Shown here in pieces: positions 46,596 to 59,500 of a stretch of DNA of 64,000 nt. Origin of the DNA: Crambe crambe (lineage: Eukaryota; Porifera; Demospongiae; Poecilosclerida; Crambeidae); assembly GCA_963924555.1 (NCBI GenBank), contig OZ004587.1:5146001-5210000 (forward strand), read 5' to 3'. The notes below the pieces were generated by a model. That model was not told the origin of the DNA, did no database searches, and was given only the letters and a program-made list of their open reading frames with translations. The position numbers and the translations under genes were made by a program. How positions within the stretch are numbered: position 1 is the stretch's first letter; each line of letters begins with the position of its first letter.

Positions 46596-48901
46596 ATAGT
46601 GAGGGCGTGTGTGTGTGTGTGTGTGCGAGAGAGAGAGAATATTATGGATGGTACAATACGTATATTGGCTGTTTTATTGTGAGCGAAGTGGTCGAATGAG
46701 GGGCTGAAATTTCGGCCAACAAAAATTTCATATACAATATGTATATGAGATTTTCATTGGTCGAAATTTTCATAGCCTCCAAAGAAATCTTTAATTTCGA
46801 ATCGCTAGCTAGCTAGCAGTAGCTGGCATCCAGGCTAACCGGCTAGCAGTTTCCTGCCAGGGATTCTCCACTGAAGCCTTGGGATGTAGAGTTGTTCAAG
46901 TGTATAAACTAGCTCATTTGCTTAGAAGAATTCCTACTTCTATTAGGCCTTGGCTGACGCGTCTGACGCCGGGCTTTATTAGCAGCCCTTGTGCAGGGAG
47001 AGACAAAGCTGGCTTGAAGTAGAGCCGAAAATCCATACAGCAGCAATGTGTACGTGTGCATGCTTAATAAGGCGAGGGTGTGGTTAAAAATTTCGAATTT
47101 TAATTTTTGAATTTCTGTAAAGCATTTGAATTATACGAAAATTTGGACCATTTGAAAATTTCCAGCTAATGGTATATATAGCTATATCTCGTACATTCTT
47201 TCAGTTCCATATCCTTTGCGATACAGTGACATCATGCTTCGCTCACCACAATGCTTTGCATGGAATTCCCTAGTAGATCATGAGGCGGGGTTTCCAACTA
47301 GTTCATGCTACGAAGTGCCAGCTAAAGCCTAGGGGAGAGCAACAGGGTACCAAAGGTACCGTAGCATAGATAGCTTAGAATAGCTTAGTTTATATTTGCA
47401 TGCGTATAAGTAACCTCGGCCCCAGGCACTCTTTTGTGACCTGTCTAAAAGAGAGCCTGGTAGCTATCACATTAGACTTCGAATTTTGAGGATTCTGCAT
47501 ATTCCTCATACACTCTCCGTAAATGGATGTTTATTCAAATAATCTGAGCACGAAATAATAAAACCAGCCTAAAGACAGTCTTTTGGAGCAGAGGTACTGC
47601 GGTAGCAAATGGAGGATGACATTAAGAATACAGATTTCTGTGAAAAAGCTGAGCATGCGCAGTCAGTGTGCAGAGGCGGATCTAGGGAATACTCATTGTA
47701 TTCCAACGAACTACTCCTATAGCTGGTTGTCTAGACTTTGTTATTGCAGTATTGGCCTTCAGGCACAATGCTAAACTACCGCCAACTTTGTGCATGTTTT
47801 TATACGTATTTAACAGCATGCCACAATGGTTTGCCAATGTGGTTTATATTAGCGTGGCTGGGGTATGTTTTTATATCTTGCGTGGGTGGATCAAAGGAGC
47901 GGTACTGTGCTATATCCTTCATACAGCACCGTTTTTAAATAGGCTGTGCTGTATGAAAACTCATACAGTTCAGCCGTACAGCACAGTGCTGTATGCATGC
48001 AATGCACAAATTGGAACACACTAGAACAGTTACAAAGCAAGCCAAAACACTTTTACTTTTATAGTATCCACAGTTTTACAGGATGTGTTGGGTTGTGTGG
48101 TTTCCAACCAATGTGATTATTGACCAAAATCTAATCAAGACTCAATGAAGCGGATCGTATATAGGCTTATCTAAGTGCTTTGAGGTAAGCATTACAGCTT
48201 TCTATTGTATGCAGCTGCCTGCCACTTCATATAAACTCACAGCAAAATCTTCTAAGGAGTTGAAGCACAAATGAATATCAGCACAAAAACCTAGTTAAAA
48301 ATTAATCATATTCATGATCACTAATTATATCCTATAGAAACCCAACAAGACAGCTGAATGCTTGACAGGACTCATTGAATCTACATTATGTTGTAAGCAC
48401 TACTACAGCACACCATAATTTTATTCTAAGTCGATAAATGATTGCACAAACCATGTACCAGTGATGAAATAATATGTATGACAGTTTTTTACGCATGCAC
48501 TTTAGGTTTAATGGCTCTTGTATAGTTGGAAAGATCTAGGCTTTATCCTGAGTGAACTATAGAGGCTAAATAGATGGGATGTGGACCTGGTCAAAGTAAA
48601 ATTCATCGTGGCCCAAGCGCAGTCCCAATTTTTCTCCAGCTCATGCCATGAAGATGATTAGCTAAGAACATGAAGATGTGCTTTTATTGTTCTTCTGTGT
48701 TGAGTCATTCAGCCTCCAAAATTCTCCTGTGTGATAGTAAGCATAGCAGCTACAAATTACTGTTTTCTGAGAAAATCCAACTTCATTAATTTCATAGGTT
48801 ATAATTATAGGTGCTCTCCGATAATAAATCTACATGCATAGAGCTACCACTTTATGACCTCGAAACAAGATTAAATTTTATTCGGTTATGTACTGTATAT
48901 A
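46596..48901. other. Non-coding, repeat-bearing
   Basis: No gene is supported. The start of the subtilase gene may lie here. A lone AGGCGGATCTAGGGA end (about 47675) belongs to the CAGTGGCGGAT element family. Confidence 0.4.
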
Positions 48902-51798
48902 GCGTAAGCTGCCAATTATCGGCATATACTAATTATCGGCATCCGTATTGCCAATTATCGGCACTGGAATATACGGATGTGTACACGGGCGTTCACGGAA
49001 ATATACGGAAACTAAACTGGTGACAGGTACTGCAACCTTGATCTTCTTTTGCAGTTGTTCCAAGGCGAGTTAATAACTGATAAAAGTTATTTTGATGACA
49101 GTAAACCTTGCATATTGTGTTTAGTTAGCTAAAACACTTTTAGCTTGCTCGGATTTCTCGATGTTTTTGGATGCAACATAGACCATGCTGTTGGTTTCTG
49201 CTTCTAGGATGCCTCGGCGAAAGAGGAGGCTGCGTTCGAAGTCAGCTCCTGCTGTTCTACTTTCAAAACGTACCGGGAAGAGAAAGCAGTGGAGTGACGA
49301 TTCGATGTTGGCTGCCCTTGAGGCAGTGAAGAAAGGTGTGCCTGTAAAAAGGGCTGCCCTCGAGCATGGAGTGCCTAGAACAACGTTGCAAGATAGGCAT
49401 CTAGGCAAAGTAACTCACGGTGTCAAGCCAGGCCCGAAACCTTATCTAAGTGGCAATGAAGAAGCTGAACTTCGAAAGTTTATTGAAGTTGTTGGTGAGA
49501 TTGGCTATGGAAAAACTAGAAAGCAGATTAAAAACATAGTTGAATCAGTTGCTCGAGAGAAAGGGCTACTCAAGAAGAGTCGAATATCTGATGGGTGGTT
49601 TCGTCGCTTTTTAGAGAGGCAGCCAAATCTTCGTCTGCATAAAGGGGATCCAACTGCCAATGTGCGCATGGATGCAATGCAAAATACTGAAGCACTCGAT
49701 AATTACTTCAAACTCTTGAAAGATGTGATGGAAGAGAACAACTTGATGGACAAGCCAGGGCAGATATACAATGTTGATGAATCAGGCATGCCTTTGGAAC
49801 ACCGTCCACTTCGTGTTTTGACAAAGAAAGGACAACGTAAAGTTAGGTGCCGCACTTCAGGTAACAAAAGTCAAGTAACAGTGATAGGATGTGTGAGTGC
49901 AGCTGGACAGGCAATGCCTCCATTTGTCATATTTGATGCCAAAAGCCTGAATATTGAATGGACGAGAGGTGAGGTAGCAGGAACAACATATGGCTTAAGT
50001 AGTCGAGGCTGGATAGATGTGGAATTGTTCAAGGGGTGGTTTGAGAACCATTTTCTGAAACATGCTGTGACTGCTCGCCCAATACTTCTATTACTGGATG
50101 GACATAGCTCACACTATAATCCCGAGGCAGTTAGACTAGCTAAAGAGAAAGATGTTATTTTATTCACCTTGGTGCCACATACAACTCATGAAATGCAGCC
50201 ATTGGACACAGCAATTTTTGGACCTCTTAAATTGCATTGGTGAGAGGCTTGCCATGACTTTGTTCAATCTAATCCAGGTAGAATTATCACAAAGTACCAA
50301 TTCAGCAGCTTACTCTCAATAGCATGGATGAATACAATGGCCCCAAAAACCATTGTCAGTGGTTTCAGGACCTGTGGGGTTTATCCATTCAACCAATCAT
50401 CCAGATGCTCTTCCAGTTAATGATCCCCTCACAACTGATCCATTTGAGAGTTCAATGACTGATTTTTTCCCAGATGTATCTCCAATGGAGGAAATGACAT
50501 GTTCTCAATCTCCTCCTGGCCAATCAAGTGTGTCCCTTCCTGATGTATCACCAGTCAATTCTGTACCACAAGTTCAATCCAGCATTGCTCCTCTACTTGC
50601 TTCGGACGTGGGTGATTCTGCTAATAAACCAGATGTGGCTAATAATCCAGCCAAAGCTGATGTGATGATGACTGTCGAGCCACTATCCACCCCTCGTAGT
50701 CCCCACAACACCAAAGAGTGGATACAGTATTGGATCTACGCCAGGTTCTGGACAAAGCTCTTCTGCTGAATCAACTGATGTAATCTCCAAATATTTAGTA
50801 CAGTACGTACCAGCTACACCAAGGAGTCGGAACTAAATCTGTTGACAGAGTGACTGGTTCAAGAGTACTTACTAGTTCCGAAGGACTTGCTATGTTGAAG
50901 GAAAAGGAAGATAAGAAGAAAAGAGAAATTGAAGAAAAGAAAAAGAAGCTTGAGAGGGAGGAAAGGAAGAAAGAAAGGGAAGAACTGGCAAAGAAAAAGG
51001 CAGAATCAAGGTTGAAAAAGGCAGCAGAAAAATCACTTACAAAAAAGCCCCCTGCCCGAAAGCGTGTATCACAACTGTCTAATCATAAGAAACAGCAAAA
51101 AACCTCTATATCTGAACCCTCTACGTCTGAGCCGACTATTACTGAACCCTCTACATCTGTTACCAAGCCATCAAAATGTTTTACAGATAGTGAGTGTTGC
51201 GAATGCTTACACACTTATGCCGAAGATGTTCGCAATGGAACAGGGGCTGAGTGGGTTATGTGTGTGTGTGGACGTTGGCTACACGAAGAGTGCATTGACT
51301 ATGATGCTAATGGCAGTGAAAAGTTATGTTCTTATTGTGTTGTTTAATTAACTTCATCATTTTGACTTGTTTTTTTTTCTCAATTATTGCATTTTTAACA
51401 TAAAACGGTTAATACCAAATTAATGGTAATGATTAAACACTTAAAAAAACATCAATTAGTAGTTTATGACATGAACTAGAGGTTGGTATGCATAGTAGTG
51501 TGCCTGTTATTTCTACGCGTCGACCCTGGACCTAAAAACACTGCCCGTGCCGATAATCGAGCATAGGAATTAATACAAGAGACGGTGATAGGTACGGGAT
51601 GCCGATAATTGGAATTTATTAGGCTGCACTTCTACCCATGTCATCCCGTGCCAAGTAGCTCATTAGATGCTGAAAATTTGGTAGATAATCAAGGAATAAA
51701 TTAGCTTCCTTCTAGTGCAAGAGCCAACTTCCTGTGTCTCTCCGGCCGGAAACTGCAAGGTAAGGGACATTCATGTGCCGATAATTGGCAGCTTACGC
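48902..51798 (+). mobile_element. pogo/Tigger-type DNA transposon, 2897 bp, full length
   Basis: Terminal inverted repeats GCGTAAGCTGCCAATTATCG are exact at both ends and flanked by the TA duplication expected of the Tc1/mariner-pogo group (48900-48901, 51799-51800). Subterminal copies of the CCAATTATCGGCA core are repeated near each end, likely transposase binding sites. It contains the transposase pseudogene at 49209-51347. Confidence 0.95.
49209..51347 (+). pseudogene. pogo-family transposase with DD35D core and C-terminal zinc finger, inactivated
   Basis: The frame begins at 49209 (MPRRKRRLRSK) with a helix-turn-helix (AALEHGVPRTTLQD) and a CENP-B-type second HTH (ISDGWFRRFLERQPNL). It continues into the DDE_1 core with all three acidic residues: YNVDESGM, LLLLDGHSSHYNP and MQPLDTAIFG, the last two 35 residues apart. 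A TGA at 50241-50243 interrupts it just after GPLKLHW, although homology resumes at once (ACHDFVQSNPGRIITKYQF). Further frame changes occur near 50395, 50700 and 50830. The C-terminus has a Lys/Glu coiled coil and a PHD-like Cys/His finger (CCECL, CVCGRWLHEEC, CSYC). The catalytic residues survive, but the protein cannot be made in full, so this copy is dead or recently inactivated. Confidence 0.9.
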
Positions 51799-52085
51799 TA
51801 CTTATACTGGCAGGATTCTTTGTTCTTGACTATACTAGCTACATGCAGGTAACTAGGGAGAAAGAGGCAGCACATTCTGTAGGCCTGGATATACGTACAA
51901 GGCTAGATCATCCTCAGCTGTAGCTATACGTATAGTCTATAAGTAGTGCACATAATTATTTGGGAAGGCATCACCTCTTTTATATACACACGCACACAAT
52001 ACTGTAGCTATTGGGAAACTTTCATGTAAGTTTACGATAATTTTTGTTATTAGTTATAGCCTACTTGTTTGTAGCTTTAACCATA

Positions 52086-53182
52086 GATAAAGGAGTGAGA
52101 GGGGATTGGAAATGGCAAATTTTTGCAAAACTGACAAGATAGCGTGCCACTTGCACTGTCATGGCCATAGGATTCTGCAGTGATCGAAAATACCAGAGAG
52201 AGCTACCACCTCCCAAATATCAAGGACTATAAGGCAGGCAGTGGACTAAGAAAATCAAGGCAGGCAGTGGACTAAGGAAATCCTGATAAAGCATACCAGC
52301 CAGAATTCAAGGAGGATTCTGGTCTGATCCCTCTCAACAATAACTTGTTCCTATTATAGAAAAGTGTGTGCATGTATACTTCCCAAACACACTTTACCAA
52401 TTTAAGTATAGATCTGATCAAATTAATGTGCTTTAAAAAATTCTTAAAAATGATAATGTTCAGTGGCTGAGCACTACTGCTATTTTCCTATGACATCTTG
52501 CAGAACGATTTTCTCCAGTCCATCTGGACTCTGGTCAGTCCAGGACTTATTTGGAAGTATAGCTACCAGAGAGGAGTGTATTTGCTATAATGCCGATTGA
52601 AGCAATGCAATTAGCTAAAGGATACATCACCAGAGAGTGACTGTCACATTTATCATGCTCCTGCTTCTTGCAATTTTGGAATCGGCAGGATTGGCATGCA
52701 TTACGATGCACACATGCATTAAGAAGGATTCCACATAAAGCAAAGCACCATAGAACCCTGGTATATTGAATGGGAGGGATAAAATCTAGTCATAACAGGT
52801 TTATCAATCATAGAGATTAGAGCAGCTATAATCATGCTATAATCTTTGACAGAAGGATGAAAAATGCTCATTACACTACTTTACAATGGTCTCTTCCTCC
52901 AAGAGCTTTAAAATACAAGCAACTTGGCTTTATAGGGATTAATATCTTAATTTTGTGACAAAAATTGCTCTAAAAACCAGGAAAGAAATGGTGGAAATCC
53001 TTACAAAAGATTGAACTTTCTCTGACACTCAAAATAGAGCCCAGCAGGCAGAGCCTTCCTGTAGAATACTGGCAAAATCAACTGAAGTCTTTTGTGGAAG
53101 AAATTTTTGCGCATAACACACCTATAATAGCTGCGGGTCATATACATTTATATAGCGTTTCCAATCCCCTCCCTCCTTTATC
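52086..53182. mobile_element. 1.1-kb non-autonomous element with TA duplication
   Basis: Left GATAAAGGAGTGAGAGGGGA and right inverse GATAAAGGAGGGAGGGGATT, with TA on both sides. An internal 29-bp direct repeat (GGCAGGCAGTGGACTAAG) lies at about 52234 and 52260. No open frame of note. Confidence 0.75.
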
Positions 53183-53849
53183 TATTATGCTTTAACACTA
53201 ATTTGTACGGGGCAATTAATGTTCAATGTAATTAATTTTTGTTTATGACCATTAATATACCAGATTTAAGTAATTGATCTATTAAATAATACAGCATTGC
53301 ATGAATTTAATATTTCGTAAAATAAAAATTTGGCTCACCAAGTGCATGCACAAATATTTAATAGCTATAACAGTATATTATTATTTGCTAATAATTAGGT
53401 CAAGATTCTGTAGTAAGTGTGATTGCCACCTTACTGGGTTTTTCTCCTAGCTGGTATGTTCTGTATACAAAAATATGTACAGTACAATATGAATATTTAA
53501 TAGAGCTAGGATATCTGTATCAGCTGTTATTTCTACTAAACTGAACTCTCATATGCACTTAAACATAATGCACATGCATAACATAGTTTAAAACATGACT
53601 CTTTTAGCTTGTCACTTTGCCATTTCTTCTGAGGTTAGAACAAAAGTCTGCAAGATAAGCTATTAGTTACAGCTGTAAGGACAGCATAAACTTTGAATGG
53701 TAATGCTCAGCTGCCTGTGAGATGTGCATTACTTAGAAACGAAAGCTAGCAGGCTGAGCAGCTCAGCTACATCTATTTGGAATGGACATTGCAACTCAAG
53801 AGCTTTTGAAGCAAGGATAGACATAGTATAGTATCACTAGCCAGCCACA

Positions 53850-54335
53850 CTTTTTTTTGCAAGGGGGGGGAGGAAGTACGTCTGGTAACAATTGCCAGGT
53901 TTTCTTGACATCCGACAGAATGTTGTTGCCACCACAAAAATTAAATAACACATGCGTGTACATGGCTCATAAGCAATTATCTAGCTGGCTGGCCGGCCAT
54001 GGCTAGCTGATGCAGAGAGTCCTGTCAATACAGCAATCTCTGCTGCTGCCAACAAGCTGGACAAGTTGTTTCAGGAAAGGATTGTGTGCCTTCCAACAGG
54101 TAGGTCAGAATAGCTAACTATAGACTAGTTGGACTGCAAGACCTTTCCTACGCCTGAGTTTGGAGGTTGCAGCACATGAACAGTGAAGCCATCTCAGCTA
54201 ACTTTTAATAGACAGATCTGATTTTAATTGTGTGCACGTGCATGTGGCAAATTATCATCACGTGATGCACATTCTTTGAAAGAATTGTTACCAGGCGTAT
54301 TTTTCCTCGCAAAAAATACGTCTGGCATGTGAGAC
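53850..54335. mobile_element. Inverted-repeat element, about 480 bp
   Basis: TACGTCTGGTAACAATT near the left end and its inverse AATTGTTACCAGGCGTA near the right, each bordered by poly(T)GC sequence. The right end runs into TGGCATGTGAGACTA. Borders are approximate. Confidence 0.6.
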
Positions 54336-54559
54336 TAATAGGAAGTAAATTTTAAGTGGGGCACATAAGCCACACCACACACCATGACATCCTCTGACCT
54401 TAAAAAATTTACAACAATATTACTTGACCCTCATATGGGAATATACAATATTCATTTGTTGGAATGCACAATTCAAAGAATTATACTTTTATACTGGAAG
54501 GGTGATGTAGGGGTGACTAGCATGGGCATGACAATGTCATAGCAGTTATTGACAACTAA

Positions 54560-55754
54560 TCAGAAAGTTTGCAAGTAAGCTGCTGTACCTTCGGTATTTT
54601 CCTGTATAAATTTACAGATCAATTGAGCGATACTCGTATCTCCTTCTAAACAGGCTTTTATAAGGTTTTCATATGTTGCATCCGTTTTTTTATTCCTCTT
54701 CCACGTTTGTAACACTGCTTTCCTGTATAAACAGTACAAGCTCATCCTTTCACATCTATACAACCACCTTCCCCATCCCCCCCCCCACTGAGAACTACGT
54801 ACATGCATGCCCATACATGACCTACTGTTCAATAATAGGTTGAGTAGGATCAGTTCTGCCTATTTGCTTGATGGCTGTAATATCAGCGGCTTTCAAACCC
54901 AATGGGAGTGCTAAATTCGTTTCCCAATTGGTTATACTCTTGGCTATTATAGGAAGGGCAATATCTTGGTCCAACTCATCCTCCAGTTTCCATTGCTTTC
55001 CATTATCGATAAATTTGGCTATGCATTTCTTGTATGATTCCTCAACTTTTGATTTAGCCATATCCATAGTCTGAATCAAGAAAATATAACACATCTAAGC
55101 TTCCCTCCCTCCCCCAATATCTTTGCCAGATTAGTCATATATAGCTAGTAGCAGCAGCAGTATAACTACAACTCAATATGAATGAAAATTTTGTCTTTGT
55201 GCCTGTTACAGGATCCAAAACCACTCTCCAACGGCAACCTGTGGTTACCGTTTGCTGAAATAATTACTTTCCTTAATTATTAGAGTGATACTTTTAATAA
55301 AGTCATTGGTGTACATTCTCAAACACCTTTTAGCTAGTTCACAAAGTATTATAGCTACATAAATTAGTGGTTCATAACTACAGATGATCAGTTAAATGTT
55401 GTGATGTTATACCTTTTTGGATGCAGTTCGACCTTTGCTTTCAATTCTCTTGCTAATTTTACCAGCTAGAACACACAGACCAATGTCATTGAGAACTGAA
55501 ACTAAAGTACTCCACACTATAGGTTCTTTGTCCTTCCCATTCAACCATATTTGTAGAATACCATAATTGATGTCAAATGCATTCTCACGGTGTTGTTTAA
55601 TCAAGGCAGCAGTGGTTTTGCCATTTTTATCATTCAAGAGTAGAGTTCCAAAGCTTCTGTAGTAGGTGCCTATTTCCTCAATGATATTGATACTAGTTCC
55701 ATCTTCCAGCACAAATTTCTCAAGATTGGGAAGATCTAACTCCACACTGCTCAT
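54560..55754 (-). CDS. Double Death-fold domain adaptor-like protein (3 coding exons, complete)
   Basis: Exons 55754-55413, 55070-54826 and 54722-54560 join in phase to 249 aa, ATG to TGA. A probable 5' UTR exon ends at 56553. The first exon holds one Death-superfamily domain (FGTLLLNDKNGKTTAALIKQ, ILQIWLNGK, WSTLVSVLNDIGLCVLAGKI). The second and third hold a Death domain with the classic pattern ITNWETNLALPLGLKAADI, then KAVLQTWKR, ATYENLIKACLEG and IAQLICKFI. Death domains assemble signalling complexes by homotypic contacts. With two such domains and no catalytic or membrane part, this looks like a cytosolic adaptor (inference). The nearest gene is the subtilase, on the same strand but separated by a pogo transposon. 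Nothing shows joint function. Confidence 0.8.
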
Positions 55755-56645
55755 ACTAGATGTGAGAGAGATTGGAAGTGATGATCTTATGATGTATAAA
55801 ATTTATAGCTGGGGGTATCGTGTACATAAGGGGAGAATATAGATTCTAATAAATGTGATTGTTGTGGTGGTGACGAGCCCGCACCACATTTCATGCAATT
55901 AACATGCTAAAAGTGGACCCCTTTCCTATGCCCCTGCTCTCGAGAAAGTGTAGCAGCTAGCAAATGTTATAGAAAATAGTCAAGGTGCAAAATTTAATAA
56001 TCTAAAGATAGTCGGGACAAAGAGAGAGACTTGGCAATATCAAACTGCATTTACATAAAGACCCTGACAGATGCAGTGGTTATGGATCTATCTGACCAAA
56101 GGTTATCTTGGTCAGATGCAGCAAAGATACTAGGAAAGAAATTTTACTGATATGACTAGCTAACACTGTTCTTAAGGCAGGGGCTAGCTAGCTATTATGA
56201 CCTATGGTGGTTAGGCAATAGCTACATGACTAAAGTATTACTTGCATTCACCTGGTACCTTGATCATTGCATGCACTTATAACTGCTATAACTTTCTCAA
56301 GGCAGATGAATGCAAGGTAGAGTCTAGTGGAGAGATAGCATAGATATACTACACAGTACAAGTAGGTAGAGTGGACGATCAGCTCTCCGCTGAAGAATTG
56401 ATTGAGTATATGAAATAGATAGCTAAATTATTATTATAGCTAGCGAATGATCAAGGGCTGGAGTGAACGTGTATAGCCACCTATTCAACAAAAACCTTCT
56501 ACCTAGAAATAGTTTAAGCTTAACTAACAGCTAAATGAATTGATTTACTTACCCGATGAAGTTATGGACGAAGGTAGCAAGAAACGAAACACCCACTGTA
56601 CCAGCGTTTACGCACAATAAAATAGCAGCTGCTTTTTATAGCATA

Positions 56646-56849
56646 AAATTTGCCGACAGTGCAGAATTAAATTCGTGCTTGCTAAAATTAAAACCATTAC
56701 ATTTGTAATTGTGTATGACAGTACAGTGAGTGAGTACATACTGTACATACTGAGGTTTTCAGGTTGGTTGACACAAAATTTGCCAACAGTGCAAAATTAA
56801 ATTCATGCTCGCAAAATTTAAGAGCATTGCATTTGTATGACAGTACACT
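56646..56849. repeat. Direct repeat, two ~80-bp copies
   Basis: AAAATTTGCCRACAGTGCARA begins each copy (about 56647 and 56775) and TATGACAGTACA ends it. Confidence 0.7.
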
Positions 56850-56990
56850 GATTTGCAGGTCGGTTGTCACAAAAAAGGTCGTCAATTTGCACGCATGCGT
56901 GTTGAATTCCATTGGTTTTGAATTGAGATGAACACGCATGCGTGAAATTTGACGACCCTTTTTTGTGACAACCGACCTGCAAATCGGTGT
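56845..56990. mobile_element. 146-bp near-perfect hairpin
   Basis: GATTTGCAGGTCGGTTGTCA and its inverse at the right end, continuing through GGTCGTCAAATTT and CACGCATGCGTGTT, around a loop of about 25 bp. Confidence 0.8.
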
Positions 56991-57323
56991 ATTTTTGCTT
57001 GCTTGAATTTATCTTGCACATGCGCAAATTCTACTGGTCAACCAACCTGAAAACTTCAGTACAAATTCCAAGACGGATAAGCCAATCCGAAAACTTAACA
57101 TTTCTAATAAAAAGTGTAGGGATGATTGCTCAAACAAAGGTAGGGATGAAAGAAGGAAATGCATGGGACCCTTGTTACGTGCACTATATCTGAAGCTACT
57201 AGAGGGGAAAAGAGTTAGCCAGACTCACTACTTTGCACGCACATTTTAGTTAATACATAGGCCTATGTATAAACACCATGCTTGGTTTGATTACAGCAAG
57301 CCAAATATGTCAGATTGGAGATA

Positions 57324-57742
57324 GCCTCCTTTCAATAACTGTGGCTTTGGAGTTGAAAGGAGGCTATGTAAATTTTGGTTGTGGTATAGATCACTGCAAT
57401 CTGCAGAACAGCAAAACCAAAATTTATGTAGCCTTCTTTTCAAATACTGCGGCTTTGGAGTTGGGCTATCTCAGATCCTATCTGCTGTCAGCAGATCTTG
57501 CAGCATATGTTTCAGAATACTAAAACCAAAATTTACATAGCCTCCTTTCAAAGGATTAACTGAAAGGAGGCTATGTAAATTTTGGTTTTGGTAAATCACT
57601 CTACAGCAGATTGCTACAGAACAGCAAAACCAAATTTATATAGCTAGCTAGCCTTTCAAAGGACTTCAGTGTTATCAGCAGATCATACATATATTTCAGA
57701 ATAGCTACTAAAACCAAAAATTACATTAGCCTCCTTTCAAGT
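57324..57742. repeat. Cluster of mixed direct and inverted 25-35 bp units
   Basis: Units such as GAAAGGAGGCTATGTAAATT and the inverse (AATTTACATAGCCTCCTTTC), plus GTGGCTTTGGAGTTG units, occur at least six times in both orientations. Confidence 0.75.
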
Positions 57743-58496
57743 AGCCCAACTCCAAAGCCACAGTTATTGTTCTGGATTTTGTGCTGCGCAATATCTGTAT
57801 AATAATTGCATGTATGCATGCATTAGGTGATTACATGAGTGTACAGTAATGTTTGGGAGTAGAATAATTATTGGCGAGTGAAGCGAGCCACTCTCTGGTC
57901 ATGTCATCAACGAGAGCTCGAGATATATATACGTACGTCAAAAAATTATCATTGCGCATGTACTGAACCAATTGCTAAGCGACAACAAAGACTCATTTTA
58001 ATGTTGATTAGCAAAAACTAATCTTGTGAATTTGATGATTAGCTACTATAGTATAAGAGAAAAAAGGAGACAGATAAGAACTAGGCTGGATGAAAGAAAT
58101 CCATGTGCCCCTCCCACTGCATGTCACACCCAAAAAAAAAAATGTATAAACTGCATGTATGTGCATGAGGACATAATATTATCAACATTGCTTCGCTCGC
58201 CCAATAACGCTTTACAAGCGATTCCTATAGTAGCCCTCTAAAGCATATAGGTTTGTGTTTCTGTTATAGTGTTTGTTAATTATAGTCCACTTTGAAATCA
58301 AGATAGCTAACTGATAGCTAGCAACTTGCCAAGTTTGGTTACACATACAGCTATCCAATAAACATGTTTACTCGGTAGTTGTGTATAATAGGTTGAGTCC
58401 TATTTCTTTATAGGAAACTTTATCATGAACTTTCAATATTCTAGCTTTCCAATAAACGCGTTAGTAGTTGTGTTTTCAACTGATATGATTTTCCTT
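57743..58496. other. Intergenic, no gene seen
   Basis: Only short open frames with no domain. Contains GGCGAGTGAAGCGAGCC, a motif also seen near 59640. Confidence 0.5.

Positions 58497-58540
<44 letters not shown>
58497..58540. repeat. (TG)n microsatellite
   Basis: 22 TG units. Confidence 0.95.
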
Positions 58541-58541
<1 letters not shown>

Positions 58542-59283
58542 TCCTAATTGAAATACACTAAACCAAACAACTAGAGATCATCATGTACACTGTAGCTAGC
58601 TACCAGCTAAAATTACAGTGTACATGATTGTAGCTAACTACGTAACTAGTTTTCTGACTGAAGAGAAAAACTAAAATAGCTATAATTCATTCTTAATGAC
58701 TCAGTACATATCATGCAGCTAAAATTTCATTATCAACTGACTATAATAGATGTAGCCACACAGTTGCTGTATATAGAGTATGGCTACTTGTCTATTATTT
58801 ACAACAATCACAGTTCTTACATAGCTCATAGTCAACTATTTATAACTATGCAACTATAGCTATACTGTACAAGCACTATTCTTTAAAGAGAGGTGATCTC
58901 TGAATATAGAAGGTGGTCTCCAGTTTCACTGTATATTGCACTCAAAAGTATAATAATTTACAGCTATACAGCCATCAGCAGAAAATCATGCATGGAGAAT
59001 CCAACAGCAGAACTCGGATAAAAGCGAATCAAGCGATGAAGGCCATATAGAGAGTTGTGTGTGGAAAAATCACCAACAACTAAGGTGGGCTTTCCAGCTT
59101 AATCTGTGCTACTTCATTACCTTGTTATTTGTACCTTGTTGCTCTTCCCTAGGCTGTAGTCGCCCATCGCGCAAAAAGAGCAAAGTCTGGTGACTCCAGC
59201 ATGCTGGATCAGTTCTTGTGGAATTCATTATTACGTTGCGCATGTGTATTCCAAGCTTGCATGCAGCCATAGCTATGTGGTAG

Positions 59284-59500
59284 CTAACTGGTTATACAGA
59301 AGTTATAAAGGTTACAAATATCATCCTAGCAGTCTGAAATAATAAGACCTCTGTGCTCACAGAAATAATAATAGCTTACTGTTACACCACAGGCAAGAAA
59401 GTAGTTAGCTAGTCCTCAAGCTCTTCCTAATACGTAATTAGAATTTTGCTGCTGCTCTTGTTGACATTGTAACCTTTGTAACTTCTGTAACCAGTTACTT
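59284..59500. mobile_element. 217-bp inverted-repeat element
   Basis: TAACTGGTTATACAGAAGTT followed by AAAGGTTACAA is inverted at about 59458-59498 (TTGTAACCTTTGTAACTTCT, then AACCAGTTA). Confidence 0.65.

Noticed and set aside
43502..55754. A joined Death-domain/subtilase gene
   Set aside because: The Death-domain gene has its own stop codon at 54560, and a full pogo transposon lies between. No exon links them.
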